The notes below the pieces were generated by a model that did not search any database, was not told the DNA's origin, and worked only from the letters and a program-made list of their open reading frames with translations. Made by a program: the position numbers and the translations under genes. From Bhargavaea beijingensis (GTDB taxonomy: Bacteria; Bacillota; Bacilli; Bacillales_A; Planococcaceae), in assembly GCF_900101985.1 (NCBI RefSeq), contig NZ_FNAR01000018.1:1-50840 (forward strand): a stretch of DNA of 50,840 bases, written 5' to 3'. Below are positions 44,143 through 50,840 of the stretch, one piece after another. Every line of letters begins with the position of its first letter. Position 1 is the stretch's first letter.

Positions 44143-46071
44143 CTATAGGAGGTGCATCGCCGCTTCCGCTTCATGCCAGGGAACGGAATAGCCTTTGCCC
44201 CTTGCGCAGAAGACCGATGATGAGGAATAGTCGGGGTCGGCCTCTTTGTCATAGCCGATCCGCGCCTTGACTTGCTCCGGATTGTGGCAAGCTTCGTAGC
44301 CGCCGGAGCGAAGGGAAATGGCGCCTTTTCCGTTGGTGAAAGAAGCGAATATAGACGGATAGTCCATGAATGTGGAAACCGGGACACGCGCATCGATCCG
44401 CGTGGCTTCTCCGTCGGTATCCGGGTTCCCGAACTGTCCGTGCGCTTTCCGGATGTCGTTCAGTACACGGCCCATCAGTTCGGTCGCCACTTTGATCTTC
44501 ACATCGTACACCGGCTCGAGCAGGATCGTTTCCGCTTTCTCAAGGCCTTGCCGGAGGGCGCGGAGGGACGCTTCCCTGAAATCTCCGCCGGATGTGTATT
44601 CATTGTGCGCGCGTCCGGTGATCAGGGTGATTTCCAGGTCCGTGAGCGGTGATCCCGTCAGCAGGCCGCGGTGCGGTTTCCCGGTGAGCACCTGACCGAC
44701 GAGGTTTTGGTAGCCTGGGGCAAGTTCATTCGGATGGCAGTCGCTCTTGAATGTAATGCCCGATCCGCATTCTGCAGGGCTGATCGCCAGATGGACTTCC
44801 GCATAGTGGCGGAGCGGTTCAAAATGACCGTAGCCCCTGACCGCGGAGCGGACCGTTTCTTTATAGAGGATCGACGGTTCTCCGAATGTGATGATCTCTC
44901 GAAATCGGTCGGAAACGACTTCTTTCAACACGTCCAACTGGATGAGGCCCATGACATGGACGCGAATCTCCCTGGCATGCTCTTCCCATGTGACGGAGAG
45001 TGAAGGATCTTCCGCGTCCAGCTGCATGAAATGGGCAAGCATATCTTTCGGATGGATGGAGTCGCCAAAATGGACGGCAGCCGACAGGGAAGGGGTGAGC
45101 GAAAAGGCGGCCCGTCCTGTTTCGGCTCCGAGCGGCTCGCCGGCCTTGATGCCGGAAAGCCCCATGACCGCCACCAGTTCGCCCGTGTTCGCCGTATCCT
45201 GGACGGTGTACTTGTGTCCGCTGTATTTCCGGATCTGCGTGACTTTCCGGGGTTCACCTGCAATCCGGACTTCATCCCGGACTGACAGGCGGCCGCCGGT
45301 CATCTTCAGGAAGGTGATTCGCTGGCCGCCTTCGTCATGGCGGATTTTATAGACCCGGGCTGCAAATGGCCCGTCCTCATCCAGGCGGTTCCCGCCGGAA
45401 AGCCGGTCCAGCCATGTGAAGAATTCGGTGACGCCGACGTCCTTTAGCGCCGAGCCGCTGCCGGCGGGGAAGATCCGCCCTGATGCCGTCATACGGCGCA
45501 TGGCCCGGATCCACATTTCCTCATCGAAGCCTTCCTCGAAGTAATGTTCAAGAAGGGTTTCATCACGCTCCGCCATCCACTCGATGACATCAGGAGTCAG
45601 CCCGTCATCCAGGAGAACCGCATCTTCGGACAGGGATTTCCGGATCTCGCGCAGGGCAGCTTCCCGGTCCGCACCTTCCCGGTCGTTTTTGTTGATGAAG
45701 ATGAATGTCGGGACACGGTTTTTCCGGAGCAGGTCCCATACTGTCTCGGTATGGCCCTCGACGCCATCCGCCGCACTGACCACGAGGATGGCCGCATCCA
45801 TCACACGGATCGCCCGCTCCATTTCCGGGGAGAAATCGATGTGGCCCGGCGTGTCGATCAGCGTATACTCAGTCCCGTTGTGGCGGAACACGGCCTGGTC
45901 GGCGAAGACGGTGATTCCCCGGTTTTTCTCGATTCCATGGCCGTCAAGAAAGGCATCTTTGTGGTCGACCCGCCCCCGGGTACGGATTGCTTTCATATGA
46001 AAGAGCAGCTGCTCGGAGAAAGTCGTTTTTCCGGCATCCACATGGGCGAGGATGCCGATTGTTTTATACAT
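44143..46071 (-). CDS. TetM/EF-G-like translational GTPase
   Basis: This 642-residue translational GTPase resembles tetracycline ribosomal-protection proteins and EF-G. The G domain carries G1 AHVDAGKTT, G3 DTPGHID and G4 NKND. The effector region GIEKNRGITVFADQ follows the TetM pattern (ERQRGITIQ). Domain IV and V blocks (LLEPVYDVKIKVATELMG, FTNGKG) are present. The loop that in TetM carries YYSPVSTPADF reads HNEYTSGGDF here, so the drug-displacing tip is not conserved and resistance cannot be assumed. AAGGA six bases before the ATG at 46071 fixes the start. It probably acts in translation; its exact role is unknown. Confidence 0.83.
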   Translation of the reverse strand: MYKTIGILAHVDAGKTTFSEQLLFHMKAIRTRGRVDHKDAFLDGHGIEKNRGITVFADQAVFRHNGTEYTLIDTPGHIDFSPEMERAIRVMDAAILVVSAADGVEGHTETVWDLLRKNRVPTFIFINKNDREGADREAALREIRKSLSEDAVLLDDGLTPDVIEWMAERDETLLEHYFEEGFDEEMWIRAMRRMTASGRIFPAGSGSALKDVGVTEFFTWLDRLSGGNRLDEDGPFAARVYKIRHDEGGQRITFLKMTGGRLSVRDEVRIAGEPRKVTQIRKYSGHKYTVQDTANTGELVAVMGLSGIKAGEPLGAETGRAAFSLTPSLSAAVHFGDSIHPKDMLAHFMQLDAEDPSLSVTWEEHAREIRVHVMGLIQLDVLKEVVSDRFREIITFGEPSILYKETVRSAVRGYGHFEPLRHYAEVHLAISPAECGSGITFKSDCHPNELAPGYQNLVGQVLTGKPHRGLLTGSPLTDLEITLITGRAHNEYTSGGDFREASLRALRQGLEKAETILLEPVYDVKIKVATELMGRVLNDIRKAHGQFGNPDTDGEATRIDARVPVSTFMDYPSIFASFTNGKGAISLRSGGYEACHNPEQVKARIGYDKEADPDYSSSSVFCARGKGYSVPWHEAEAAMHLL

Positions 46072-46123
46072 ATCCATTCCTTCTTCCTGGCCGGATTCTG
46101 CTCAATAGTATAGCAGACTCTCC

Positions 46124-47203
46124 TCAGGCTTGCGGTCCGCCTTCCATTCGGATGCGGAATGCATCCCCGCCTTTGACATGCCGGAGAACCGGCAGGTCGT
46201 CTCCGATTACCCGCCCGATGACATTCACTTTTTCATCCCCGGGCAGATCTCGCTTGGTGATCTGAAGCTCTCCCTCATACCGTCCGTACCGGTAATTGTC
46301 GATGGTGACGGAACCGGCAGGCCGCGCCGCCGTGTTGGCGGGTTCGACCGGCCGCTTCCCGGCATTGCCGTACAGCCGGGACTCTGCGGAGCGGATCACA
46401 TCACGCGCCGCATCCTGCCGGTTTGTATGCTCCGGAACGGGCAGGGCATCGGCTGCATCCGGGAAAGCCGGTACGGCATGGATCAGGTAGACACCCTCCG
46501 CATGGCTGCTGAACTGTTCAAGCGAGCGTTCACTTAATGAGGGATCGCCGATATAGATGTGGTCCGTACACCCGCTGTTCAGGAGATCGAGATAAGCGGA
46601 AAAGGACGTGCGTTCCCTGTGGTCTTCCAGTGTGGGAAGCCCTTTGAAGAGGGGGCCCCGCCGTTCACCGTCGCCGGGAACGAATGCCATGACTTTCAGC
46701 CCTTCGCTCTTCAGCCAACGGTTTCGCTCCCGGAAATCCTCCAGACCAAGCCCGGTTTCAGGTCTCGGATAGAAATTGTGCCATGCTTCGGCCGAAGAAA
46801 GGCGGAGCCCGCAATTCTTCAGCCTTCGGAGGCTTTCCCCGGTGAGTGTGCTGGCATTCAGGACGACCGTCATCCGCTGTGAAAGGGCGGCTGTTTCTAC
46901 TTCACTGATGCCATAGTCCACCCGTAGCCCGGTCACTCCCCAGTCAAGCAGGCGGTCGGCCGTCCTGAAAGTGAGGCCGAGATGGCCGAGCGAGGCAGGG
47001 GAGATGTCTGCGGTCAGTTCCATTCCATAGGTTGCGGCGAGTTTGCCAAGTGCCCGGAGCCGGCCGGCATGTTGTTCAGGGTCCTCTTCCGGAATATGCA
47101 GGGAAGTGAAGATTCCGCGGAAACCGGCCGCCCGCATCTTTCGGATGTACGCTTCCTGTTTTTCGGAATTGGTGTCGTTCAGGTACACAGAGATTCCTAA
47201 CAT
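46124..47203 (-). CDS. mupG: 6-phospho-N-acetylmuramidase MupG (DUF871)
   Basis: The 359-residue protein starts MLGISVYLNDTNSEKQEAYI and continues GFRGIFTSLHIPEED, a TIM-barrel of the DUF871/MupG family. MupG cleaves MurNAc-6P-GlcNAc taken up by MurP into MurNAc-6P and GlcNAc. The characteristic LRVDYGIS, NASTL and WHNFYPRPETGL segments are present, and a small C-terminal beta domain (GRYEGELQI; KVNVIGRVI) follows. It is the last gene of the murQ-murP-mupG unit on the minus strand; a hairpin with a T-rich tract separates it from murP. The setting matches the S. aureus mup cluster. Confidence 0.9.
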   Translation of the reverse strand: MLGISVYLNDTNSEKQEAYIRKMRAAGFRGIFTSLHIPEEDPEQHAGRLRALGKLAATYGMELTADISPASLGHLGLTFRTADRLLDWGVTGLRVDYGISEVETAALSQRMTVVLNASTLTGESLRRLKNCGLRLSSAEAWHNFYPRPETGLGLEDFRERNRWLKSEGLKVMAFVPGDGERRGPLFKGLPTLEDHRERTSFSAYLDLLNSGCTDHIYIGDPSLSERSLEQFSSHAEGVYLIHAVPAFPDAADALPVPEHTNRQDAARDVIRSAESRLYGNAGKRPVEPANTAARPAGSVTIDNYRYGRYEGELQITKRDLPGDEKVNVIGRVIGDDLPVLRHVKGGDAFRIRMEGGPQA

Positions 47204-47235
47204 AAACAGCTTCCTTTCTATATGGAACTCAAGAA

Positions 47236-47284
47236 AACAAAAGCAGGGGGAGAGGCCCGATGGCGGACGTTCTCCCCCTGCTTC
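47236..47284 (-). terminator. Intercistronic terminator between murP and mupG
   Basis: AAGCAGGGGGAGA (47241-47253) pairs over 13 bases with TCTCCCCCTGCTT (47271-47283). On the minus strand it is followed by TTGTTTTCTTG. It lies between the murP stop and the mupG start, with no promoter that I can see after it. Confidence 0.78.
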
Positions 47285-47299
47285 TATGGGTGGATCGGA

Positions 47300-48667
47300 T
47301 CAGAAGCCTTCGTCCATTTCCTTCCTGAAGCCGAAGAAATACGTGAAGATGAATCCGGCTGTATAGGTGATGACAAGTCCGAAGAAATACATCAGGTACT
47401 TGTTTTCCACGATCAGCGGAATGAGGGACAGCCCCGACACCCCGATGCCGCTCGCCGCCGTATGCATGATTGCCTGGTAAGCGCCACCGACGGCAGCACC
47501 CATGCAGGCAGTGATGAACGGCCGGCCGAGCGGGAGCGTCACCCCGTACAAGAGCGGTTCCCCGATGCCGAGGAAGCCTGCCGGAAGGCCGCCCTTGATG
47601 ACGTTCTTCAGGCGCTGGTTCCGGGACTTCACGAAGATGGCGATTGATGCGCCGACCTGGCCGGCACCTGCCATTGCCAGGATCGGGAGCAGGGACGTCG
47701 CATTCATGGAGTTGATCAGCTCCATATGGATCGGAGTGAGTCCGTGGTGAAGGCCAAGCATGACGAGCGGCAGGAAGAATCCGGCGAGCAGTCCGCCCGC
47801 AACGGGACCGCCGACTTCCAGAATGGCGTGGATGCCCCTTGTGATGCCGTCAGACAAGACGCCTGCGACCGGCATGACCGCCACGATCGTCAGCAGCCCG
47901 ACGGATAAAACCGTAAGGAGCGGCGTAACGATGATGTCCACGGCGTTCGGGATGAACCGTCTATAAAAGCGCTCAAAGACGACCATCAGCCAGGCGGCGA
48001 ACATGGCGCCAAACAGACCGCCGCGGCCGGGAAGCAAGTTTTCGCCGAACAGGACAATATCCGCGAGTCCGGGATGAATGGTGATGATTCCCGCAATCGC
48101 CCCGAGCACCGGCGTTCCCCCGAATTCTTTTGCGGTGTTCCAGCCGACGACAATCGCCAGGTAACCGAAGATGCTTCCGCCGAGGAGCGTGAGGATCTGA
48201 ATCCAGGTTTCAGTTTCTTCTACTCCTGTGTTCTTCGCAAAACCGGCAATCCCGTTGATGATCCCGGAAGCGACCAGCCCGGGAATGAGGGGGATGAAGA
48301 TGCTTCCGATTTTTCTGAGCAAGTTTTTGACAGGCGTGTTATTTTTCTTTTTCAGTTCCGCCTTTTTCAGGCTGACCGCATCATCTTCACCGGCATCTAC
48401 GGTTTCTCCCATCCGTATGCCGGTCATTTTCGTGATGTGGTCGGACACTTTGTTCACGGTGCCCGGGCCGACGACGACCTGAAGCGTTTCGTCCTCGATG
48501 ACCCCCATGACGCCGTCCACACTTTTCAGTGCCTGGATATCAGCCTTGCTGTCATCTTTCAGATCCAGCCGGACACGGGTCATACAGTGGGTGAAGGAAC
48601 GGATGTTGCCGCCGCCGCCGATATGGTCCAGGATCCCCCTTGCGAGCTTTTCTTCTTTTTTCATCAT
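47300..48667 (-). CDS. murP: PTS MurNAc-specific transporter subunit IIBC MurP
   Basis: MurP is the PTS IIBC permease that imports and phosphorylates MurNAc or MurNAc-GlcNAc. The 455-residue product has an N-terminal IIB domain with the phospho-cysteine C28 (SFTHCMTRVRL), a linker, and then the IIC domain with about ten hydrophobic segments. Blocks such as GGTPVLGAIAGIITIHPGL and GIGEPLLYGVTLPLGRPF belong to the glucose-sucrose IIC family. No IIA domain is fused, so it borrows one from elsewhere. A GGAGGGG site precedes ATG 48667 (or 48664). It is 12 bases downstream of murQ. Confidence 0.92.
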   Translation of the reverse strand: MMKKEEKLARGILDHIGGGGNIRSFTHCMTRVRLDLKDDSKADIQALKSVDGVMGVIEDETLQVVVGPGTVNKVSDHITKMTGIRMGETVDAGEDDAVSLKKAELKKKNNTPVKNLLRKIGSIFIPLIPGLVASGIINGIAGFAKNTGVEETETWIQILTLLGGSIFGYLAIVVGWNTAKEFGGTPVLGAIAGIITIHPGLADIVLFGENLLPGRGGLFGAMFAAWLMVVFERFYRRFIPNAVDIIVTPLLTVLSVGLLTIVAVMPVAGVLSDGITRGIHAILEVGGPVAGGLLAGFFLPLVMLGLHHGLTPIHMELINSMNATSLLPILAMAGAGQVGASIAIFVKSRNQRLKNVIKGGLPAGFLGIGEPLLYGVTLPLGRPFITACMGAAVGGAYQAIMHTAASGIGVSGLSLIPLIVENKYLMYFFGLVITYTAGFIFTYFFGFRKEMDEGF

Positions 48668-48679
48668 TTCCCCTCCAGA

Positions 48680-49567
48680 TCATCTCTGAGTTTCTCTGAT
48701 AAACCCCTTCGCTTCTTTCAAGCGCGCATTCGCTTCCTCGAGCGGACAGCCGAGAAGAAGCATCACGATGGCCGGCTTGACCTGTTCACCGGCTTTTTCG
48801 TAGGCTTCCTCCGCCGTTTCAAAGTCCACGCCGGCTGCTTCCATGATGATCTGTTTGGCGCGCCTGACCAGCTTTTCATTGGTCGGCTGCACGTCGACCA
48901 TCAGGTTGCCGTAGACTTTACCGATTCCTGTCATGGCGATGGTGGAAATCATGTTCAGCACCAGCTTCTGGGCAGTTCCGGCTTTCAGGCGGGTCGAGCC
49001 GGTGATGACTTCCGGCCCGGTCACGACTTCGATGGCCACGTCGGCGATGCGTCCGATTTCGGAGCCTTCGTTGTTGCTGAGGGCCACGGTTTTCGCACCC
49101 GATTCCTTTGCCCGGCCAAGCACCCCGATGACGTAAGGGGTGCGGCCGCTTGCGGCGATTCCGACGACGACATCATCCGGGCCGACAGACAGGGAAGCGA
49201 TGTCATCGGCGCCCTGTTCCGCATCGTCCTCGGCTCCTTCGATCGCCGTCGTGATCGCTTGTTCACCGCCTGCGATCAGACCGCGGACCATGCCGGGTTC
49301 CACGCCGAATGTCGGCGGGCATTCGGACGCATCGAGAATGCCGAGCCTGCCGCTTGTGCCGGCACCGGCATAAATCAGGCGGCCGCCTTTTTGAAAGGCT
49401 TGGATCACAAGTCTGACAGCGTTTTCAATTGAACCGATCTCTTTCCGGATGGCTTCCGGAATCCCGGCATCCTCTTCGACCATGAGCAGCAGGCGCTCCC
49501 TGACCGGCAGCGTATCGATGTTCATGCTCTTCGGATTCCTTGCCTCTGTCGTGAGTTTTTCCAGCAT
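48680..49567 (-). CDS. murQ: N-acetylmuramic acid 6-phosphate etherase MurQ
   Basis: MurQ cleaves the lactyl ether of MurNAc-6P, yielding GlcNAc-6P and lactate. The 295-residue protein has the SIS domain motifs AGAGTSGRLGILDASECPPT and GIAASGRTPYVIGVL, and the conserved TEARNP near the N-terminus. AGGTGA precedes ATG 49567, which I prefer to the in-frame ATG at 49600; the latter lies in the predicted operator and has no ribosome site. It is the first gene of a unit with its own promoter. Confidence 0.95.
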   Translation of the reverse strand: MLEKLTTEARNPKSMNIDTLPVRERLLLMVEEDAGIPEAIRKEIGSIENAVRLVIQAFQKGGRLIYAGAGTSGRLGILDASECPPTFGVEPGMVRGLIAGGEQAITTAIEGAEDDAEQGADDIASLSVGPDDVVVGIAASGRTPYVIGVLGRAKESGAKTVALSNNEGSEIGRIADVAIEVVTGPEVITGSTRLKAGTAQKLVLNMISTIAMTGIGKVYGNLMVDVQPTNEKLVRRAKQIIMEAAGVDFETAEEAYEKAGEQVKPAIVMLLLGCPLEEANARLKEAKGFIRETQR

Positions 49568-49583
49568 GTCTTCACCTACTGTT

Positions 49584-49634
49584 ATGAAATTATGTTTCAT
49601 GAATTCATTCTATTAAAAAGAAATTAATTGTCAA
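49584..49634 (-). promoter_or_regulatory. murQ promoter with candidate MurR operator
   Basis: On the minus strand TTGACA (49634-49629), a 16-base spacer and TAGAAT (49612-49607) give a SigA promoter. The inverted repeat ATGAAA-CATAA-TTTCAT (plus-strand coordinates 49584-49600) covers the predicted start point and resembles the TGAAA..TTTCA sites bound by RpiR-family repressors, so it is the candidate MurR operator. Confidence 0.72.
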
Positions 49635-49663
49635 TATGTAGAATATTTTTTCTTTGGATGTCA

Positions 49664-49705
49664 AAAAAATCCCGGCAGGAAAAGCCTGATGGCCAATGCC
49701 TAGCC
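49664..49705 (-). terminator. murR terminator-like hairpin
   Basis: On the minus strand CAGG-CTTTT-CCTG is followed by CCGGGATTTTTTTG. An outer CCGG/CCGG step may extend it. The T run is good but the stem is short. Confidence 0.6.
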
Positions 49706-49710
49706 GGTGA

Positions 49711-50559
49711 TTATCTGCGGAGGCGGAGGACTTCGTTCCGGGCCTCATGATACTGATCGATGACGGATTCGCCGATTGCGTGAAAAAGGCTGAGGTAAAG
49801 GGCGTCGATGAGGGTCAGCTGGGTCATCCTTGAGGAGATGCTGCCGATCCGGTGGTCCTGTTCTACGACCGGGGTGCACAGCCGGATATCCGCTTCCCTG
49901 TAGAGCGGAGATTTGTCCAGGTTGGTGATGGCGATGACCGTGGCCCCTTTGGATTTTGCGAAGCGCGCAAGCTCCAGCACGTCTTTGGTTTTTCCGGAGT
50001 TGCTGATCGCAAAAAACACGGAATGCTTGTCCAGGTAGGGGATCGCCGACAGCATGAAGTGGAAGTCATGATGGCTCTGGCATGGATATCCGAGCTTTGT
50101 GAATTTATAATAGGCGTCTGTTGCGGCCGTAGCCGATCCGCCCACGCCGTAGAACAGGAGCCGGTCCGCGTCCTTCAGAACACTGACGGCTTTTTCGAAT
50201 TCCTTGCGGTCGAGGGAGGAGGGGATCGCCTCGATGGCCGACTTGTTGACGTGGGTGACTTTCCGGAACAGATCGTACGGCGCGTCCTGATGATGGAGAA
50301 TATCGAAATCCGTCAGATTCATGCCGGTAAGCGTCAGGTCCTTGACGAGTTCCAGCTTAAAGGACTTGAAGCTGCCGATGCCGATCGATTTGCAGAAGCG
50401 GACGACACTCGATTCGCTGACGCCGCTGTTTTTGGACAGATCCCGAGTCGTCATGTTGGGCACCAGGTCGGGATGCTTCAGGATGTATTCCCCGATGGCC
50501 CGTTCGGCGCCGGACAGGCTCGGGAGGCTTTGTTCAATGCGGTTAAGTAGTGAACTCAT
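49711..50559 (-). CDS. murR: MurR/RpiR family transcriptional regulator
   Basis: This is an RpiR-type regulator of 282 residues. The N-terminal helix-turn-helix domain (about 1-80) contains MTTRDLSKNSGVSESSVVRF and then CKSIGIGSFKSFKLEL. A SIS sugar-phosphate-binding domain follows (about 120-260) with LLFYGVGGSATAATDAYYKF and ISNSGKTKDVLELA. By location and family it should sense MurNAc-6P and repress murQ-murP-mupG. It is transcribed separately upstream, with about 140 bases carrying the promoter and operator in between. Confidence 0.9.
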   Translation of the reverse strand: MSSLLNRIEQSLPSLSGAERAIGEYILKHPDLVPNMTTRDLSKNSGVSESSVVRFCKSIGIGSFKSFKLELVKDLTLTGMNLTDFDILHHQDAPYDLFRKVTHVNKSAIEAIPSSLDRKEFEKAVSVLKDADRLLFYGVGGSATAATDAYYKFTKLGYPCQSHHDFHFMLSAIPYLDKHSVFFAISNSGKTKDVLELARFAKSKGATVIAITNLDKSPLYREADIRLCTPVVEQDHRIGSISSRMTQLTLIDALYLSLFHAIGESVIDQYHEARNEVLRLRR

Positions 50560-50689
50560 GGTCGGTACCTTCCTTGTTCTGGACTGGCCCGCCGGCCGGA
50601 TATCGCGGGCGGGCGTGATTGCGTCCAGTATATCAGACAGCGGGCGACCCGCCTCTGTTAAAATGAATGAGGAAGCGGAGAGCCCCCAT

Positions 50690-50840
50690 GTTCGCGTGCG
50701 AATCCCAAAAGTTTGCGTACGAAAAAAGGGGTGCCTCCCGTGTTCGCGTACGAATCCCGGAAGTTTGCGTACGAAAAAAGGGGTGCCTCCCGTGTTTGCG
50801 TACGAATCCCGGAAGTTTGTGTACGAAAAAAGGGGTGCCT
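50690..50840. repeat. 52-bp tandem array with GTTTGCGTACGAA motifs at 21/31-bp pitch (array C)
   Basis: G-T-T-T/C-G-C-G-T-A-C-G-A-A copies start at about 50690, 50711, 50742, 50763, 50794 and 50815, so spacing alternates 21 and 31 bases (a 52-bp unit). Between them lie ATCCCGGAA-type bases and an AAAAGGGGTGCCTCCCG segment. The array runs to the window end and may continue. It lies upstream of murR; a GC-rich segment (50560-50689) separates it from that gene and contains no gene that I can see. Confidence 0.88.

Noticed and set aside
44143-46071. Tetracycline resistance determinant
   Set aside because: The decisive domain IV loop of TetM is not conserved, so resistance cannot be claimed from sequence.
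50690-50840. Iteron-type replication origin
   Set aside because: Directly repeated phased motifs resemble iterons, but there is no rep gene and the region is chromosomal; kept only as a repeat array.

Overview
The window looks like the chromosome of a moderately GC-rich member of the Bacillales. I infer Planococcaceae/Caryophanaceae, perhaps Bhargavaea-like, from gene order, protein sequences and GC content, with only moderate confidence. It opens in the tail of an rRNA operon. It then follows the Bacillus subtilis order tsaE-tsaB-rimI-tsaD-(abcF)-rex-tatA-tatC-ydiL-groES-groEL (about 0.2-10.4 kb). That block covers tRNA t6A modification, a ribosome-associated ABC-F ATPase, the redox repressor Rex, Tat export and the chaperonin operon under a perfect CIRCE operator.

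From 10.4 to 34.4 kb the content is more individual. There is a SurA-N-type lipoprotein and a 1391-residue TPR protein with an embedded C39-like cysteine peptidase domain, preceded by a 53-codon ORF. A locus with two HpaB-type flavin monooxygenases follows, one low in GC and sitting under a perfect Fur box. Next come a divergent MsrA, a YkvI-type membrane protein, YoxD, and an AhpC-AhpF peroxidase pair under a PerR-like box. A DUF2339 membrane protein, an SDR, an MFS transporter, a metallo-hydrolase and a KatX-like catalase complete the stretch; the catalase has almost the same PerR-like box.

From 34.4 to 44 kb a SAM-I riboswitch leads an FMN monooxygenase of the NtaA/SnaA type, an SSS symporter, a tiny one-helix accessory protein and a tandem AhpD-like protein. 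This looks like an organosulfur uptake and oxidation unit. Two close GltS paralogues then flank a LysR regulator and formimidoylglutamase (hutG). From 44 to 50.6 kb, on the minus strand, lie a TetM/EF-G-like GTPase and a MurNAc recycling cluster (murR, then murQ-murP-mupG) of the S. aureus type.

The most unusual structure is outside the genes. Three intergenic arrays (366-438, 28241-28386 and about 50690-50840) carry three different 10-13-bp motifs, each repeated at an exact pitch of 21 bp, or 21/31 bp in the third. That is two or three DNA helical turns. One array switches orientation in the middle. I know of no described element with this architecture. A DnaA-box cluster between tsaD and the ABC-F gene and a large imperfect hairpin in the 23S-5S spacer are further non-coding features of note. 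No tRNA, complete insertion sequence, prophage or CRISPR array was seen.
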